Shown: positions 8,089 to 16,296, numbered from the stretch's first letter. The stretch is 64,000 nucleotides of DNA from Bacillus kexueae (GCF_022809095.1 NZ_JALAZE010000001.1:62001-126000); one strand, 5' to 3'. Notes: generated from the sequence alone by a model not told the origin. Program-made: numbers and translations.

Positions 8089-8295
8089 TTATTCTTCTCT
8101 TTCTTTATTTTGATCTTTCAAGTGTAGGAAGTAGACCGTTAAACTTAAGCAAAGTGCAGCATACGAAACATTTAAATAAATCTTGTCTAAATCCCAAGCT
8201 AAGTCTCCACCAGCAAATACTTTATACGCCAAACTTAAAAAGTATACGGCAATCAATGATGATAGAATACTTCCTGCCATCCAAATTTTCTTCAT
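8089..8295 (-). CDS. ypmT: YpmT-like two-helix membrane protein, unknown function
   Basis: The 68-residue product has two hydrophobic helices (about 5-27 and 43-61), a short loop containing GGDLAWDLDKIYLN, and a charged C-terminal tail. Length and position, in the same neighbourhood as ypmS, ypmR and msrAB, match B. subtilis YpmT. No function is known. GGGGGATT precedes the ATG. The gene stands alone here because rsmF and two repeats separate it from ypmS. Confidence 0.65.
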   Translation of the reverse strand: MKKIWMAGSILSSLIAVYFLSLAYKVFAGGDLAWDLDKIYLNVSYAALCLSLTVYFLHLKDQNKEREE

Positions 8296-8403
8296 ATTTA
8301 ATCCCCCTTCATAAACAAATCAGCAAAAGGAGTACATAGTAAAAGTAAAAACTACTTATGAACGAGTTTACCCTCTTTTTTTCACGAATAACAATCGTAA
8401 GTG

Positions 8404-8481
8404 AAAAAGGTTGTCATGTTGCTTCTTTTAAAAATAGACTCCTTCTTTCTCCTATCACAAAACGAAAACAACAACCTTTTT
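8404..8481. other. Perfect 11-bp long-loop inverted repeat in the ypmT-rsmF gap
   Basis: AAAAAGGTTGT (8404-8414) and ACAACCTTTTT (8471-8481) enclose 56 nt. The gap (8296-8592) has no other recognisable element or gene. The structure resembles a transcription terminator with a long loop, similar in shape to the one at 4679-4743. Confidence 0.4.
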
Positions 8482-8592
8482 ATAAAAGTTCATCTTATTT
8501 TCCCTTATTTTTTGGAAATCGTCAAGCTGTATCTCCTACCTTCTGTTGACAAAATTCGCTATAATAATGAGGAATGAAAGGAGATTAACAGC

Positions 8593-9966
8593 ATGTTACC
8601 GACAGAATTTGTAGATAAAATGACACGTTTACTAAATGAGGATGCTCACCCGTTTTTCGAATCGTATCAAGAACCGAAATCCATCGGTTTACGTCTAAAT
8701 CCATTAAAAGTAGAGAAAAGCTGGTTTGAAGATTACTTTCCTTATCCACTCGCAGCCATTCCGCATTGCTCAAATGGATATCGGATTGAACAAAGTGATG
8801 CCGAGCCGGGTAAATATCCATTGCACTTCACTGGTGCCTACTATATTCAAGAGCCAAGCGCTATGCTGCCAGCAGAACTACTTAACCCAAACAAAGGTAA
8901 TCGTGTACTCGATTTATGTGCAGCTCCTGGAGGAAAATCAACTCAACTAGCATCAATGATGGAAAATGAAGGACTTTTAATTTCGAATGAAATTCATCCG
9001 AAAAGGGCTAAGGCATTAGCGGAAAATATCGAACGGTTTGGCCTACGGAATACTGTCGTCACAAATGAGACACCTGAAAGGCTAGCGAACTCATTCGAAC
9101 ATTTCTTTGATAAAATCTTAGTAGATGCTCCTTGTTCAGGTGAAGGAATGTTTCGAAAAGATGAGGAAGCCATTCGTTTTTGGAGCGAAGATCATGTTAT
9201 TCAATGCTCAATTACTCAAAAAAGTATTCTTTCACATGCCTATCAGATGCTTCGACCAGGTGGAGAACTCGTTTATTCCACATGTACATTCTCCCCCGAA
9301 GAGAATGAGCAAGTAATAGAATGGTTTATAAACGAATATACAGATATGTCCATAGTGGATGTCCACCCGATAAGAGGTACATCAAAAGGGAGAGTGGATT
9401 GGACACAACATCTAACCACCGCTCTCGAAAAAAGCGTGAGACTATGGCCTCATTTAATGCGTGGGGAAGGTCATTTTGTTGTGAAGTTGAAAAAAGAGGA
9501 CAGAACCGATTGGTCTTCAAATGTCAAATTTGAGCGCGGAAATGTAAAAGAAAAAGACTTAAAAGACTATCGAACTTTTGAACAAAAAACACTTACGAGA
9601 AAACTTGAAGGAATGTTTTATCTTCATAAAGATCATTTGTTTTTATTACCTGATCATTGTCCATCTTTCGATTCGCTAAAAGTGATTCGCAAAGGCCTCC
9701 ACCTTGGACAGTTCAAAAAAAATCGATTTGAACCTAGTCATCATCTTGCGCTTTATTTAAGCAAAGAAGACGTTCAATCATCCTATACTATGCGTGCAAC
9801 GGAAAATGAGTGGAAAAAGTACATGCGTGGTGAAACGTTATCCTCCGGTGAAGATCGCGGTTGGACTTTATTGTTCATAGATGGCCTTTCCATTGGGTGG
9901 GGAAAAGAGTCAAAGGGAACAATGAAAAACTTTTACCCAAAAGGGCTACGCATTCATTTTAAATAA
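8593..9966 (+). CDS. rsmF: RsmB/NOP-family rRNA (cytosine-C5) methyltransferase, RsmF-like
   Basis: The 457-residue product has an N-terminal RNA-binding part, a Rossmann methyltransferase core with the SAM loop LDLCAAPGGKST (about 105-116), the motif IV Cys in DAPCSGEGMF and the catalytic Cys in YSTCTFSPEEN. A C-terminal extension (about 290-457) is of the RsmF/PUA-like kind. Such enzymes make m5C in 16S rRNA at the decoding region, but the exact base is not deducible. GAAAGGAG precedes the ATG. It is a single gene ended by a strong hairpin near 10.12 kb. Confidence 0.88.
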   Translation: MLPTEFVDKMTRLLNEDAHPFFESYQEPKSIGLRLNPLKVEKSWFEDYFPYPLAAIPHCSNGYRIEQSDAEPGKYPLHFTGAYYIQEPSAMLPAELLNPNKGNRVLDLCAAPGGKSTQLASMMENEGLLISNEIHPKRAKALAENIERFGLRNTVVTNETPERLANSFEHFFDKILVDAPCSGEGMFRKDEEAIRFWSEDHVIQCSITQKSILSHAYQMLRPGGELVYSTCTFSPEENEQVIEWFINEYTDMSIVDVHPIRGTSKGRVDWTQHLTTALEKSVRLWPHLMRGEGHFVVKLKKEDRTDWSSNVKFERGNVKEKDLKDYRTFEQKTLTRKLEGMFYLHKDHLFLLPDHCPSFDSLKVIRKGLHLGQFKKNRFEPSHHLALYLSKEDVQSSYTMRATENEWKKYMRGETLSSGEDRGWTLLFIDGLSIGWGKESKGTMKNFYPKGLRIHFK

Positions 9967-10115
9967 AGGCTTTTATTAAGGTAGATCTTCAATCTATTCA
10001 AAGATCAGACTTGACTCCTTAGTGATGGAATGGATAGCAAGTGTCTTGAGCGTTGTAAACCAACAATGTTTCCGACTACAACCTAAATAAGAAACATACA
10101 TGATTTTACACTCAC

Positions 10116-10152
10116 ACCCCGGACATGAAAATTTATCCTCCCCGGGGTTTTT
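10116..10152 (+). terminator. Terminator in the rsmF-ypmS gap
   Basis: ACCCCGG and CCGGGGT arms with a 19-nt loop are followed by TTTTTT on the plus strand. It lies 150 nt after the rsmF stop. Between them, near 10.02-10.09 kb, there may be a small remnant of repeat family B (GCAAGTGTCTTGAGCG). Confidence 0.75.
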
Positions 10153-10213
10153 TCTTTCTAGCATCTACCTATCATGATCGATCATTCAGCCCATAGGTAA
10201 TGTTTATTTTCAC

Positions 10214-10357
10214 AGAAAAAGCGCAAAGTGCAAGTCCTTATGCGAAGGGCGATGGAGGATCTGCGAGGAGGCTTCCGTCGCCACAGCAGGGCCGAAGCGA
10301 CCCGAGCTGATGCCGCTTGGAGCTAGACACCAAAAAACTTTCTGTACCAATAAACAT
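10214..10357 (+). repeat. Repeat family A, copy A3 (internal deletion)
   Basis: The left GC-rich module is complete (GCGCAAAGTGCAAGTCC through GGAGCTAGACACC), but about 37 nt of the right module is missing, so ACACCAAAAAA joins directly to CTTTCTGTACCAATAAAC. The right end still abuts the ypmS terminator hairpin. Confidence 0.85.
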
Positions 10358-10393
10358 AAACAGACCCTCCCACTTAGTTGGAAGGGTCTGTTT
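10358..10393 (-). terminator. Terminator overlapping the ypmS stop codon
   Basis: AAACAGACCCT and AGGGTCTGTTT form an 11-bp stem, and the ypmS stop codon lies in the loop. On the minus strand it is followed by the T-rich end of repeat A3. Confidence 0.8.
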
Positions 10394-10970
10394 GATTTTC
10401 ATACGGAATTAGTAATTCAGCGGAGATTTCATCTTTTTCTAAATTTATCTTACCCGCTTTAATTTTATAGTTATTTTGGAGAGTAATATCTGTTAAATTG
10501 ACGTATACTTGCGCTTTATCCGCATCGATAGATACTTCATTCGGCAGTACGTAATGCTTTTGAATATAATTTAAAACGTAAGAAATAGGAAGCGCAAGTT
10601 TTCCGACTGACATTTCGTGAACCGATAAAACAACATCCCCTTCACTCGTTACTCTCGGAATAAACGAGATCGTTACGTGCAAGTCCCTACCGAATGCTTG
10701 TAATGTACCGTATAACTTTACATCTTCTTCTATCTCAATATAATACGACAGCGGTTCATTATTTGCTTGTTTTGCAAGAAATTGATTCACAAGTCTACTC
10801 ATCGTTTCTTTATCACTATGAACAAGAAAGCTCGCATACTCCTCTTTCTCATATTCGACTTTTTCATTTACGGGTTTTTGAACAGGTAGAAAAGCGAGAA
10901 CTAGAACAAAAAAAGCAACTACAATATTAATGGTAAGTAAAGTGAGAAAACTTATTTTCCAACGATTCAT
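10374..10970 (-). CDS. ypmS: YpmS-like membrane-anchored protein (DUF2140 type)
   Basis: The 198-residue product has one N-terminal membrane anchor (about 7-28, LTLLTINIVVAFFVLVLAFL) and an extracytoplasmic domain of beta-rich character. Function is unknown. It starts one nucleotide after the ypmR stop codon, so the two are translationally linked, as in B. subtilis. One idea is that the pair acts on lipids outside the cell, since YpmR is an SGNH hydrolase. Confidence 0.85.
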   Translation of the reverse strand: MNRWKISFLTLLTINIVVAFFVLVLAFLPVQKPVNEKVEYEKEEYASFLVHSDKETMSRLVNQFLAKQANNEPLSYYIEIEEDVKLYGTLQAFGRDLHVTISFIPRVTSEGDVVLSVHEMSVGKLALPISYVLNYIQKHYVLPNEVSIDADKAQVYVNLTDITLQNNYKIKAGKINLEKDEISAELLIPYENQTDPSN

Positions 10971-10971
10971 C

Positions 10972-11739
10972 TTACATCTTCCTATCTTCGATTAATGCTT
11001 GATATACTTGTTCGGCTATCATGGAATAACCATTTTCATTCGGATGAAAGTGATCTTGCGACAATAACGGTTCTTCTTCATTTTCAAAAATTTGTTGAAC
11101 GGATATAAACGTTGCATTATTATCCTTAGATAAAATATGTTCGGCACTTTCATTCCATTGTTCAATAATTAAATTGATTTCGGGGAAATCAGGAAATGCA
11201 AGGAAAAAAGGATTGTAAAGACCGACATAATAGATGGGCGCGGATGGATTATGCGTTCGGATTACTTGAATGATTTCCTCAAATCGTGTCTCAAAATTTT
11301 TCTGTTCCTCTTCAAACGGCTCATACGTCAACGAAAAAATATTTTTACGAACTATTTTCATAATATCATTCGCACCAATAGTTAAAAAAATGAGGTCAGC
11401 ACGTTCGATTTCTTTTTGGACCGTTTCATTATTGAGCTTTTTCAATAAATTCGTTGTCTTGTCGCCTTTTTTTCCGAAATTAGCAATCGATATATCCTTG
11501 CCGTATTGTTGTTCCAAACGTTCTTCTACTCTCCCTAAATACCCCAACTCGACTTCATCCCCGACCCCCTGTGTTAAAGAGTCACCGAGCCCTACAAGAT
11601 GAAGTTCTTGTTCAGCTACTGTAGTCGTTATGGATGGTTTATCTTGAACACCAGTTTGTTTATAAGGTGATTGCTGAACTTTTATTGTGCTACACCCTAC
11701 TAAAAGTAATAGAATCAGCAAAAAAGATATTTTCCTCAA
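10972..11739 (-). CDS. ypmR: SGNH/GDSL-family lipase/esterase-like lipoprotein YpmR
   Basis: The 255-residue lipoprotein has a signal with lipobox LLVGC (acylated Cys16). The SGNH blocks are all visible: block I GLGDSLTQG with nucleophile Ser54, block III GANDI, and block V DHFHPNENGY with the Asp-His pair. Such enzymes hydrolyse esters of lipids or cell-wall acetyl groups; the substrate is unknown. It is the first gene of ypmR-ypmS. Confidence 0.88.
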   Translation of the reverse strand: MRKISFLLILLLLVGCSTIKVQQSPYKQTGVQDKPSITTTVAEQELHLVGLGDSLTQGVGDEVELGYLGRVEERLEQQYGKDISIANFGKKGDKTTNLLKKLNNETVQKEIERADLIFLTIGANDIMKIVRKNIFSLTYEPFEEEQKNFETRFEEIIQVIRTHNPSAPIYYVGLYNPFFLAFPDFPEINLIIEQWNESAEHILSKDNNATFISVQQIFENEEEPLLSQDHFHPNENGYSMIAEQVYQALIEDRKM

Positions 11740-11925
11740 AACGTATCACCTGCTATACGAGCACTATTATTAATATAATTCATGTTATGAAAAATTTTAC
11801 ATGAATGATTTCAAACGTCAACTATTATTCTTATTCCCCTATTCATTTTCCAATAATCTTTATAAAAATTTATAACGAACATTGAAATTTTGTTGAAGTA
11901 ATTATAACGCCTCCCATGTAAAGCA

Positions 11926-11958
11926 TCCTTTACAGTAAAGTTTCCTTTACATTATAAT
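11926..11958 (+). promoter_or_regulatory. Promoter with direct-repeat operator of the xre operon
   Basis: TTTACA (11929-11934) and TATAAT (11953-11958) are 18 nt apart. TCCTTTACA occurs twice (ending 11934 and 11951) and CTTTAC/GTAAAG forms a small dyad inside the spacer. Repeats over a promoter just before an Xre gene suggest autoregulation. Confidence 0.55.
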
Positions 11959-11984
11959 GTGGATAGAAAGGATGGATTCCTCAT

Positions 11985-12221
11985 ATGAAAAATAGGATGA
12001 AACAGTTAAGACAAGAGAAAGGAATTTCTCAAGAACAAATGGCCGAGATGTTAGGTGTATCACGTCAAACTATTATTTCTATTGAAAAGGGACGTTACAA
12101 CCCTTCGTTACCTCTCGCCATTCAAATAGCCCGGTGCTTTAACACAATCGTTGAGAATGTGTTTTTGTTAGAAGATGAAAATATTTCGGTAAACATAAAA
12201 GATGGGAAGGGATTAAAATGA
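11985..12221 (+). CDS. Small Xre-family helix-turn-helix regulator
   Basis: The 78-residue product is essentially one HTH_3 domain (KQLRQEKGISQEQMAEMLGV, SRQTIISIEKGRYNPS). This is the class of stand-alone regulators related to YgzD/YvaO that often precede a membrane protein gene. Its stop overlaps the next start by 4 nt (ATGA), so the two are translationally coupled. It probably represses its own promoter through the TCCTTTACA repeats; the signal is unknown. Confidence 0.85.
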   Translation: MKNRMKQLRQEKGISQEQMAEMLGVSRQTIISIEKGRYNPSLPLAIQIARCFNTIVENVFLLEDENISVNIKDGKGLK

Positions 12222-12607
12222 ATTTGAGCAGTAAATCTGGAAGAAGATTCTATTTCATTAGTGGTATTATCTTTTTATTTTACAGTATTTTAATAACTTA
12301 CTCCACGATTTCAACTGGGACATTCTTCGTTGGACATGAGCTTATTTTTATAGGTATGACTGTAATGTGTTTTTGCTTATCATATTTATTTCCTCAGTTC
12401 AAAGAAAATGACGAACGAGCTAAAACAATTCGAGAAAAAGGGATTTACCTTGGTTATTTTTTCACTTTAGGATATATGGTTATTGTTATGTTGTTGTTTC
12501 AATTTCAACTGCTTGAGCTAAATGGTTATCAGACGGTCTGTTTGTTAGCAACTTCCGTCATCATTACCGTTTTTATTTCGTTTGTAGTTTTGTCCAAGCG
12601 ATACTAA
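12218..12607 (+). CDS. Four-helix membrane protein coupled to Xre regulator
   Basis: The 129-residue product has four hydrophobic segments (about 12-30, 38-56, 78-98 and 105-125) with a charged cytoplasmic loop (KENDERAKTIREKG) between the second and third. The motif DERAKTIREK is common in small proteins encoded next to YgzD-like HTH regulators. No transport or enzyme motif is visible. Function is unknown. Confidence 0.7.
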   Translation: MNLSSKSGRRFYFISGIIFLFYSILITYSTISTGTFFVGHELIFIGMTVMCFCLSYLFPQFKENDERAKTIREKGIYLGYFFTLGYMVIVMLLFQFQLLELNGYQTVCLLATSVIITVFISFVVLSKRY

Positions 12608-12636
12608 TAAAGGTCCCCAATAAATCTTTATCCCTT

Positions 12637-12676
12637 AATCCACTTTGATTTCCTATTTTCAAAGTGGATTGTTTTA
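12637..12676 (+). terminator. Terminator of the xre operon
   Basis: A 12-bp perfect stem (AATCCACTTTGA with TCAAAGTGGATT) and 10-nt loop are followed by GTTTT on the plus strand, 29 nt after the operon's last stop. Confidence 0.8.
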
Positions 12677-12699
12677 CATTCCAACTCAAATATATACCA

Positions 12700-12728
12700 A
12701 AAAGACATGAGTATCCGTTGTACTCATG
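12700..12728 (-). terminator. Terminator of the sco1 gene
   Basis: CATGAGTA and TACTCATG form an 8-bp stem with a 7-nt loop. On the minus strand TCTTTTTGG follows. It is 26 nt after the sco1 stop. Confidence 0.75.
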
Positions 12729-12754
12729 CCTTGTTTGAGCCAATTCTTTAGCCT

Positions 12755-13330
12755 TTATTGTAATGCCTTTACAACGTTTATAATTTCTTCATAAGGAGTA
12801 TTTTCAACCCCATTAAAGTCTTTTACAACAACTCCATTTTGATCAATTACATAAAATTTCGTCCCGTGAATCACTTGATCGTTATTTTTAGGTTTTTGAA
12901 CTATGGCTTTAAAGCTACTAACAGCAAATTCTTCAATCGTTTCTTGATCATAACCCGTTAAAAAATGCCAATTATCAAATGATAAATCATAATTACGAGC
13001 AAACTCTTTCAATTTCTCGGGCGTATCGACTTCAGGATCAACACTAAACGAAACAAACTCAACATCTACACCCGCTTCTTCCGCTTCTTGTTGCAGCTTC
13101 GTCATATGCGCTGTCATTGGCGGACAAACCGTTTCACAGTTTGTAAAAATAAAATCAGCTATCCATACTTTCCCTTTCAAATCTTCTAGCGAAACTGAAT
13201 CTCCGTTTTGGTTTGTAAACGTAAAGGGTTCGACTTCATAATTGAGAGCACCTTCAATTTTTCCTCCCCCACCGCAAGCAGTTAGGAAAATGAGCATGAA
13301 AAACGCGATGACGCTTAAACCTTTTTTCAT
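12755..13330 (-). CDS. ypmQ: SCO1/SenC-family copper chaperone for cytochrome oxidase (YpmQ)
   Basis: The 191-residue lipoprotein has lipobox FLTAC (Cys19) and a thioredoxin-like domain. The copper/redox motif CETVC (Cys65 and Cys69) and a distal His in VIHGTKFYV (about 155) supply the usual CxxxC plus His ligands. BsSco delivers copper to, or reduces, the CuA site of caa3/aa3 oxidase. Its place beside ypmR/ypmS is as in B. subtilis. It faces a PCYCGC lipoprotein gene, another family linked to copper and oxidase. Confidence 0.92.
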   Translation of the reverse strand: MKKGLSVIAFFMLIFLTACGGGGKIEGALNYEVEPFTFTNQNGDSVSLEDLKGKVWIADFIFTNCETVCPPMTAHMTKLQQEAEEAGVDVEFVSFSVDPEVDTPEKLKEFARNYDLSFDNWHFLTGYDQETIEEFAVSSFKAIVQKPKNNDQVIHGTKFYVIDQNGVVVKDFNGVENTPYEEIINVVKALQ

Positions 13331-13504
13331 CGTATGTACACCTTTCTTAATTGAATTTCTGATAAAAGTTTAGCAAAAAATTGGTACAAAATGAAAGTTT
13401 TTCGATTTCGTTCATAAAAATTTCACGGAATAAATCGTATTTTCTTTTCCCCGTTTTATGATAAAGTATATTTGTGAGAAAAATATGAATTATAGGTGAT
13501 CCTA

Positions 13505-13978
13505 ATGAAGAAAATTGTTATTTCATCCTTACTTCTTTCCGTTACATTATTAACCGGATGTCAACAAAATCATGATGATTCTAGTCATATAACCCATTTA
13601 TCAAATGGAGATATAAGAGAAGTTACCGTATCCGTTGATGAGTTGCCAACATTTCTTGACCATCAACCTGAACAAGTACAAACGATTTATCGTTTAGCTG
13701 CCAAGCATGAGGAACTTCTTCGATCCATTCCTTGCTATTGCGGTTGTGCGGAATCCGCTAATCACCGTGATAATTTTGAATGCTTTGTACATGAAATAAA
13801 TGAGAATGGTGAAATTGTTTGGGATGATCACGGGACAAAATGTAATGTCTGTCTTGAAATTGCGGCAAATTCAATCGTTTTATATGAGGAAGGAAAATCT
13901 GTGAAAGAAATTCGTTCAGAAATTGATAATCGCTATGAAAATGGCTACGCGAAGCCAACACCTACACCTGAAGTTTAA
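13505..13978 (+). CDS. PCYCGC-motif lipoprotein
   Basis: The frame gives 157 residues from the ATG preceded by AGGTG; an upstream GTG in frame overlaps that site and is less likely. The signal ends at lipobox LLTGC. The mature part holds the eponymous PCYCGC segment (SIPCYCGCAES) and further Cys in CFVHE and CNVCLEIA, so up to six Cys are available for metal binding. PCYCGC proteins are conserved lipoproteins of Bacillaceae with no proven role. Divergence from sco1 suggests a link to copper handling at the membrane. Confidence 0.82.
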   Translation: MKKIVISSLLLSVTLLTGCQQNHDDSSHITHLSNGDIREVTVSVDELPTFLDHQPEQVQTIYRLAAKHEELLRSIPCYCGCAESANHRDNFECFVHEINENGEIVWDDHGTKCNVCLEIAANSIVLYEEGKSVKEIRSEIDNRYENGYAKPTPTPEV

Positions 13979-14051
13979 TTGTATATTGTAGCATAACAAT
14001 CGTTAGTAATGCCACATCCCTTAAATAAACTATTTTTGCTTAATAAAGGTT

Positions 14052-14083
14052 AAAAAAGCTTGGAATAAATCCAAGCTTTTTTA
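14052..14083 (-). terminator. Bidirectional terminator
   Basis: AAAAAAGCTTGGA and TCCAAGCTTTTTT form a perfect stem with a 5-nt loop, flanked by A- and T-runs. It serves both the PCYCGC gene and the convergent yozG-like gene. Confidence 0.85.
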
Positions 14084-14115
14084 ATATTTTCATAAAGATT
14101 GAACGAGAAGCTTAT

Positions 14116-14331
14116 TTACTTGTCCAAGTCACTTTCGTAAACAAGGATATCACCAGGTTGACAATCTAAAGCTTTACAAATTGCTTCTAATGTAGAAAAT
14201 CTTATTGCTTTTGCCTTTCCATTTTTCAAAATCGAAAGGTTTGACATTGTGATACCAACCTTTTCTGATAGCTCTGTGACACTCATTTTTCTTTTCGCTA
14301 ACATTACATCAATATTAATTATTATAGGCAT
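14116..14331 (-). CDS. YozG-like Xre/Cro helix-turn-helix regulator
   Basis: The 71-residue product is a single HTH (MLAKRKMSVTELSEKVGITM, NLSILKNGKAKAIRFSTLE) ending in a short tail with DCQPGDILVYE, the usual HTH_26 pattern. It is preceded by a DUF2975 membrane protein gene with a 10-nt gap. This is the same pair as B. subtilis yozG-yoaS. The target is unknown, probably the operon itself. Confidence 0.85.
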   Translation of the reverse strand: MPIIINIDVMLAKRKMSVTELSEKVGITMSNLSILKNGKAKAIRFSTLEAICKALDCQPGDILVYESDLDK

Positions 14332-14341
14332 TGCTTTCCCC

Positions 14342-14818
14342 TCAAACTGTCAACTCATTTTCTAATTTAATATCTAAGGCACTTTTTAATAATTTTTGTA
14401 GAATCGCAGTAAAAGCAGCGATTACAAAGGAAGTTAAAACAATTAGTATACCCATTATTGCTATCCCAGGATGTAAAGCACTTTGAGATATTAAAATAAT
14501 TGCTCCAAATACATATAAGATACTAATAGCAATTGCGCTAACAATGATATAATTCAAAGCCTGTACAGACAATTCCAAAAAGGCACGCCCTTCCTCAATA
14601 TACTTTAAAATTTTAAAAGCCTGATACAATGCAAAAAAGAACGGTAAAGCCGTTACATATATACCCATCAAAACAGGATATTGTAGATGAGAATATTCTG
14701 GAAACATATTTACAGTGTTTTCAGACAACCAAGGTAACCAAAATATGCTCAAAGTCAGTATTGTTAACCCAATCGTGAACAATGTCAGCTTTAAAAAGGT
14801 CGTTGTAATATGCTTCAT
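14342..14818 (-). CDS. YoaS-like DUF2975 membrane protein
   Basis: The frame gives 158 residues from the ATG that follows GAGGAGGGG; a start 30 nt upstream would overlap that site. There are four hydrophobic helices (about 7-27, 42-65, 85-110 and 118-145). Members of DUF2975 are encoded with YozG-type regulators in many Firmicutes. The function is unknown. Confidence 0.82.
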   Translation of the reverse strand: MKHITTTFLKLTLFTIGLTILTLSIFWLPWLSENTVNMFPEYSHLQYPVLMGIYVTALPFFFALYQAFKILKYIEEGRAFLELSVQALNYIIVSAIAISILYVFGAIILISQSALHPGIAIMGILIVLTSFVIAAFTAILQKLLKSALDIKLENELTV

Positions 14819-14949
14819 AAATTTACCCCTCCTCAACTTATTATCCAAATTTTAGCATGACTATTTATCGTTTTATAACAAATATTTACCTTTTTTCAAT
14901 AAATAATAACTTTTTCCAATCAAAAAAATTCTTTCAAAGATTTTTTTCA

Positions 14950-15180
14950 TCGAAGGCTGTTTTTGTTTAGATTTTTGCTTTTTCAGACATCTTTAAAATG
15001 AATTTTTCACAATGCGCTACAGGCACTTACTTTTCGCGGGGAAGAAGCCGCCCCCCCTCGGCATGCGCCTCCTTTGATGTCTCGCTCTTTTCCCTACATC
15101 CCATAAGTCATGTAGTTCCATACAATGGGAAAGACGATTCTCAACAATGTATTTTATACACATTAAAAGTAATAATCATT
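14950..15180 (-). repeat. Repeat family B copy
   Basis: The 478-nt gap 14819-15296 has no gene apart from this element. Landmarks are GGCTGTTTTTGTTTAGATTT, TTGCTTTTTCAGACAT, TTTTCGCGGGGAAGAAGCCG and CCCATAAGTCATGTAGTTCC. Reverse-complemented, it parallels the 22.0 kb copy (GATGTAACGGAGC, ATGACTCCTGAGGGATGT). Confidence 0.65.
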
Positions 15181-15218
15181 TAGAAAAGAGCCATTAAGAA
15201 AGGGTCGCATCTAAAACA

Positions 15219-15249
15219 AAAAAAGACGAAACCATTTTGATTTCGTCTT
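15219..15249 (-). terminator. Terminator of the 83-residue protein gene
   Basis: AAGACGAAA and TTTCGTCTT form a 9-bp stem with a 9-nt loop. The minus strand continues with T-runs. Confidence 0.75.
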
Positions 15250-15296
15250 CTAAAGTATTGTACGAATTTCACTAAACAGAGCCTCCAATCGCTCCT

Positions 15297-15548
15297 TTAT
15301 GCATTATGCTGTAAAATTTGCGGCTGATAAATTGCTTCGTAATCGGGCCATTTTAATATTTTCTTTAAGTACTCTTTGAATGAATATACATTTTTCGGTC
15401 TTACTTCCTTATCAATGGTCCGAATAAACGATTCGAGTCGAATCGTAATCATGAAACGGTAAGAGCTATCTTCCTCCAATACTGGAATGTCAATAATTTT
15501 CACCTTCTGTCCATTATTCGTTTTGAACTCTAGGCTTTTTAATAACAA
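15297..15548 (-). CDS. Hypothetical protein, 83 residues
   Basis: The frame starts at TTG, 9 nt after AAGAGG. It has alternating charged and hydrophobic strands (SLEFKTNNGQKVKIIDIPVL, SYRFMITIRLESF) and a Trp/Pro-containing end (LKWPDYEAIYQ). It is soluble, with no Cys and no membrane helix. I do not recognise the family. A terminator follows and an independent upstream gap precedes it, so it is probably a single gene. Confidence 0.6.
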   Translation of the reverse strand: MLLKSLEFKTNNGQKVKIIDIPVLEEDSSYRFMITIRLESFIRTIDKEVRPKNVYSFKEYLKKILKWPDYEAIYQPQILQHNA

Positions 15549-15636
15549 ATTATCAATCCTCTTTTTTAACCCGTTTCCTTTATTATACCGAATGTTTTCA
15601 ACGAAGTATGTAGATTTTTGTCACTTTAAAAATTTT

Positions 15637-16296
15637 TTAAAGAGGTTTAATACACTCTACCGAATTATTTTTTGGAGAGTTTACAATGGAGGAAACTTCG
15701 TACTTTTTCATTTTTTCTGCTGCATATGGTTTTAACAAAGCTTGCAATTGACTCCATTCTCTATTTTCAGGCGAAAGCCATTCGCTTATCGTTTGTTCAT
15801 CTAAGATAGCAGGCATCCGATTATGCACGGATTCGACTAGTTGATTCGGTGGTGTTGTGATAATCGTACATGTGTACACTGTTTGCCCTTCTCTTTGATA
15901 TCGATCCCAAAGCCCAGCGAATGCAAAAGGTTTGCCGTCATTGAACATAAACCGAATGGGCTTCTTTTTCCCATCTTCCCTTTTCCATTCATAAAAGCTG
16001 TCCGCTAATATTACACATCGATTTCGATTTAAATGGCGGAAGCTTCGTTTTTCATTCAATGTTTCACTTCGAGCATTAATAAATGGTTTCATTTTTGTCG
16101 GGTCTGCCCATCTTGGAATAAGCCCCCACTGCAGCAGGCCGGCTTTTCGTTTTCCTTTCGATTCAATGACCGATAATACCTTTTGTGAAGGAGCAATATT
16201 ATAGCTTTTTTCATAAGCATCCGCCACAAATTCGTTAATGGCAAACAATTGAGCCAATTCTGTCGGATCAACTGTTAATGTAAATCGTCCACACAA
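15637..16296 (-). CDS. SRAP-domain protein (YedK/HMCES family abasic-site DNA-protein crosslinker)
   Basis: The 219-residue product begins MCGRFT, so processing leaves Cys2 at the N-terminus, which forms a thiazolidine link with abasic sites in single-stranded DNA. Other family blocks are FINARSETL, FYEWKR (catalytic Glu) and HNRMPAIL (catalytic His). The C-terminal end is typical. It follows ilvA after only 15 nt, so it is probably cotranscribed with an amino-acid gene, an odd partner for a DNA-protection enzyme. Confidence 0.93.
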   Translation of the reverse strand: MCGRFTLTVDPTELAQLFAINEFVADAYEKSYNIAPSQKVLSVIESKGKRKAGLLQWGLIPRWADPTKMKPFINARSETLNEKRSFRHLNRNRCVILADSFYEWKREDGKKKPIRFMFNDGKPFAFAGLWDRYQREGQTVYTCTIITTPPNQLVESVHNRMPAILDEQTISEWLSPENREWSQLQALLKPYAAEKMKKYEVSSIVNSPKNNSVECIKPL

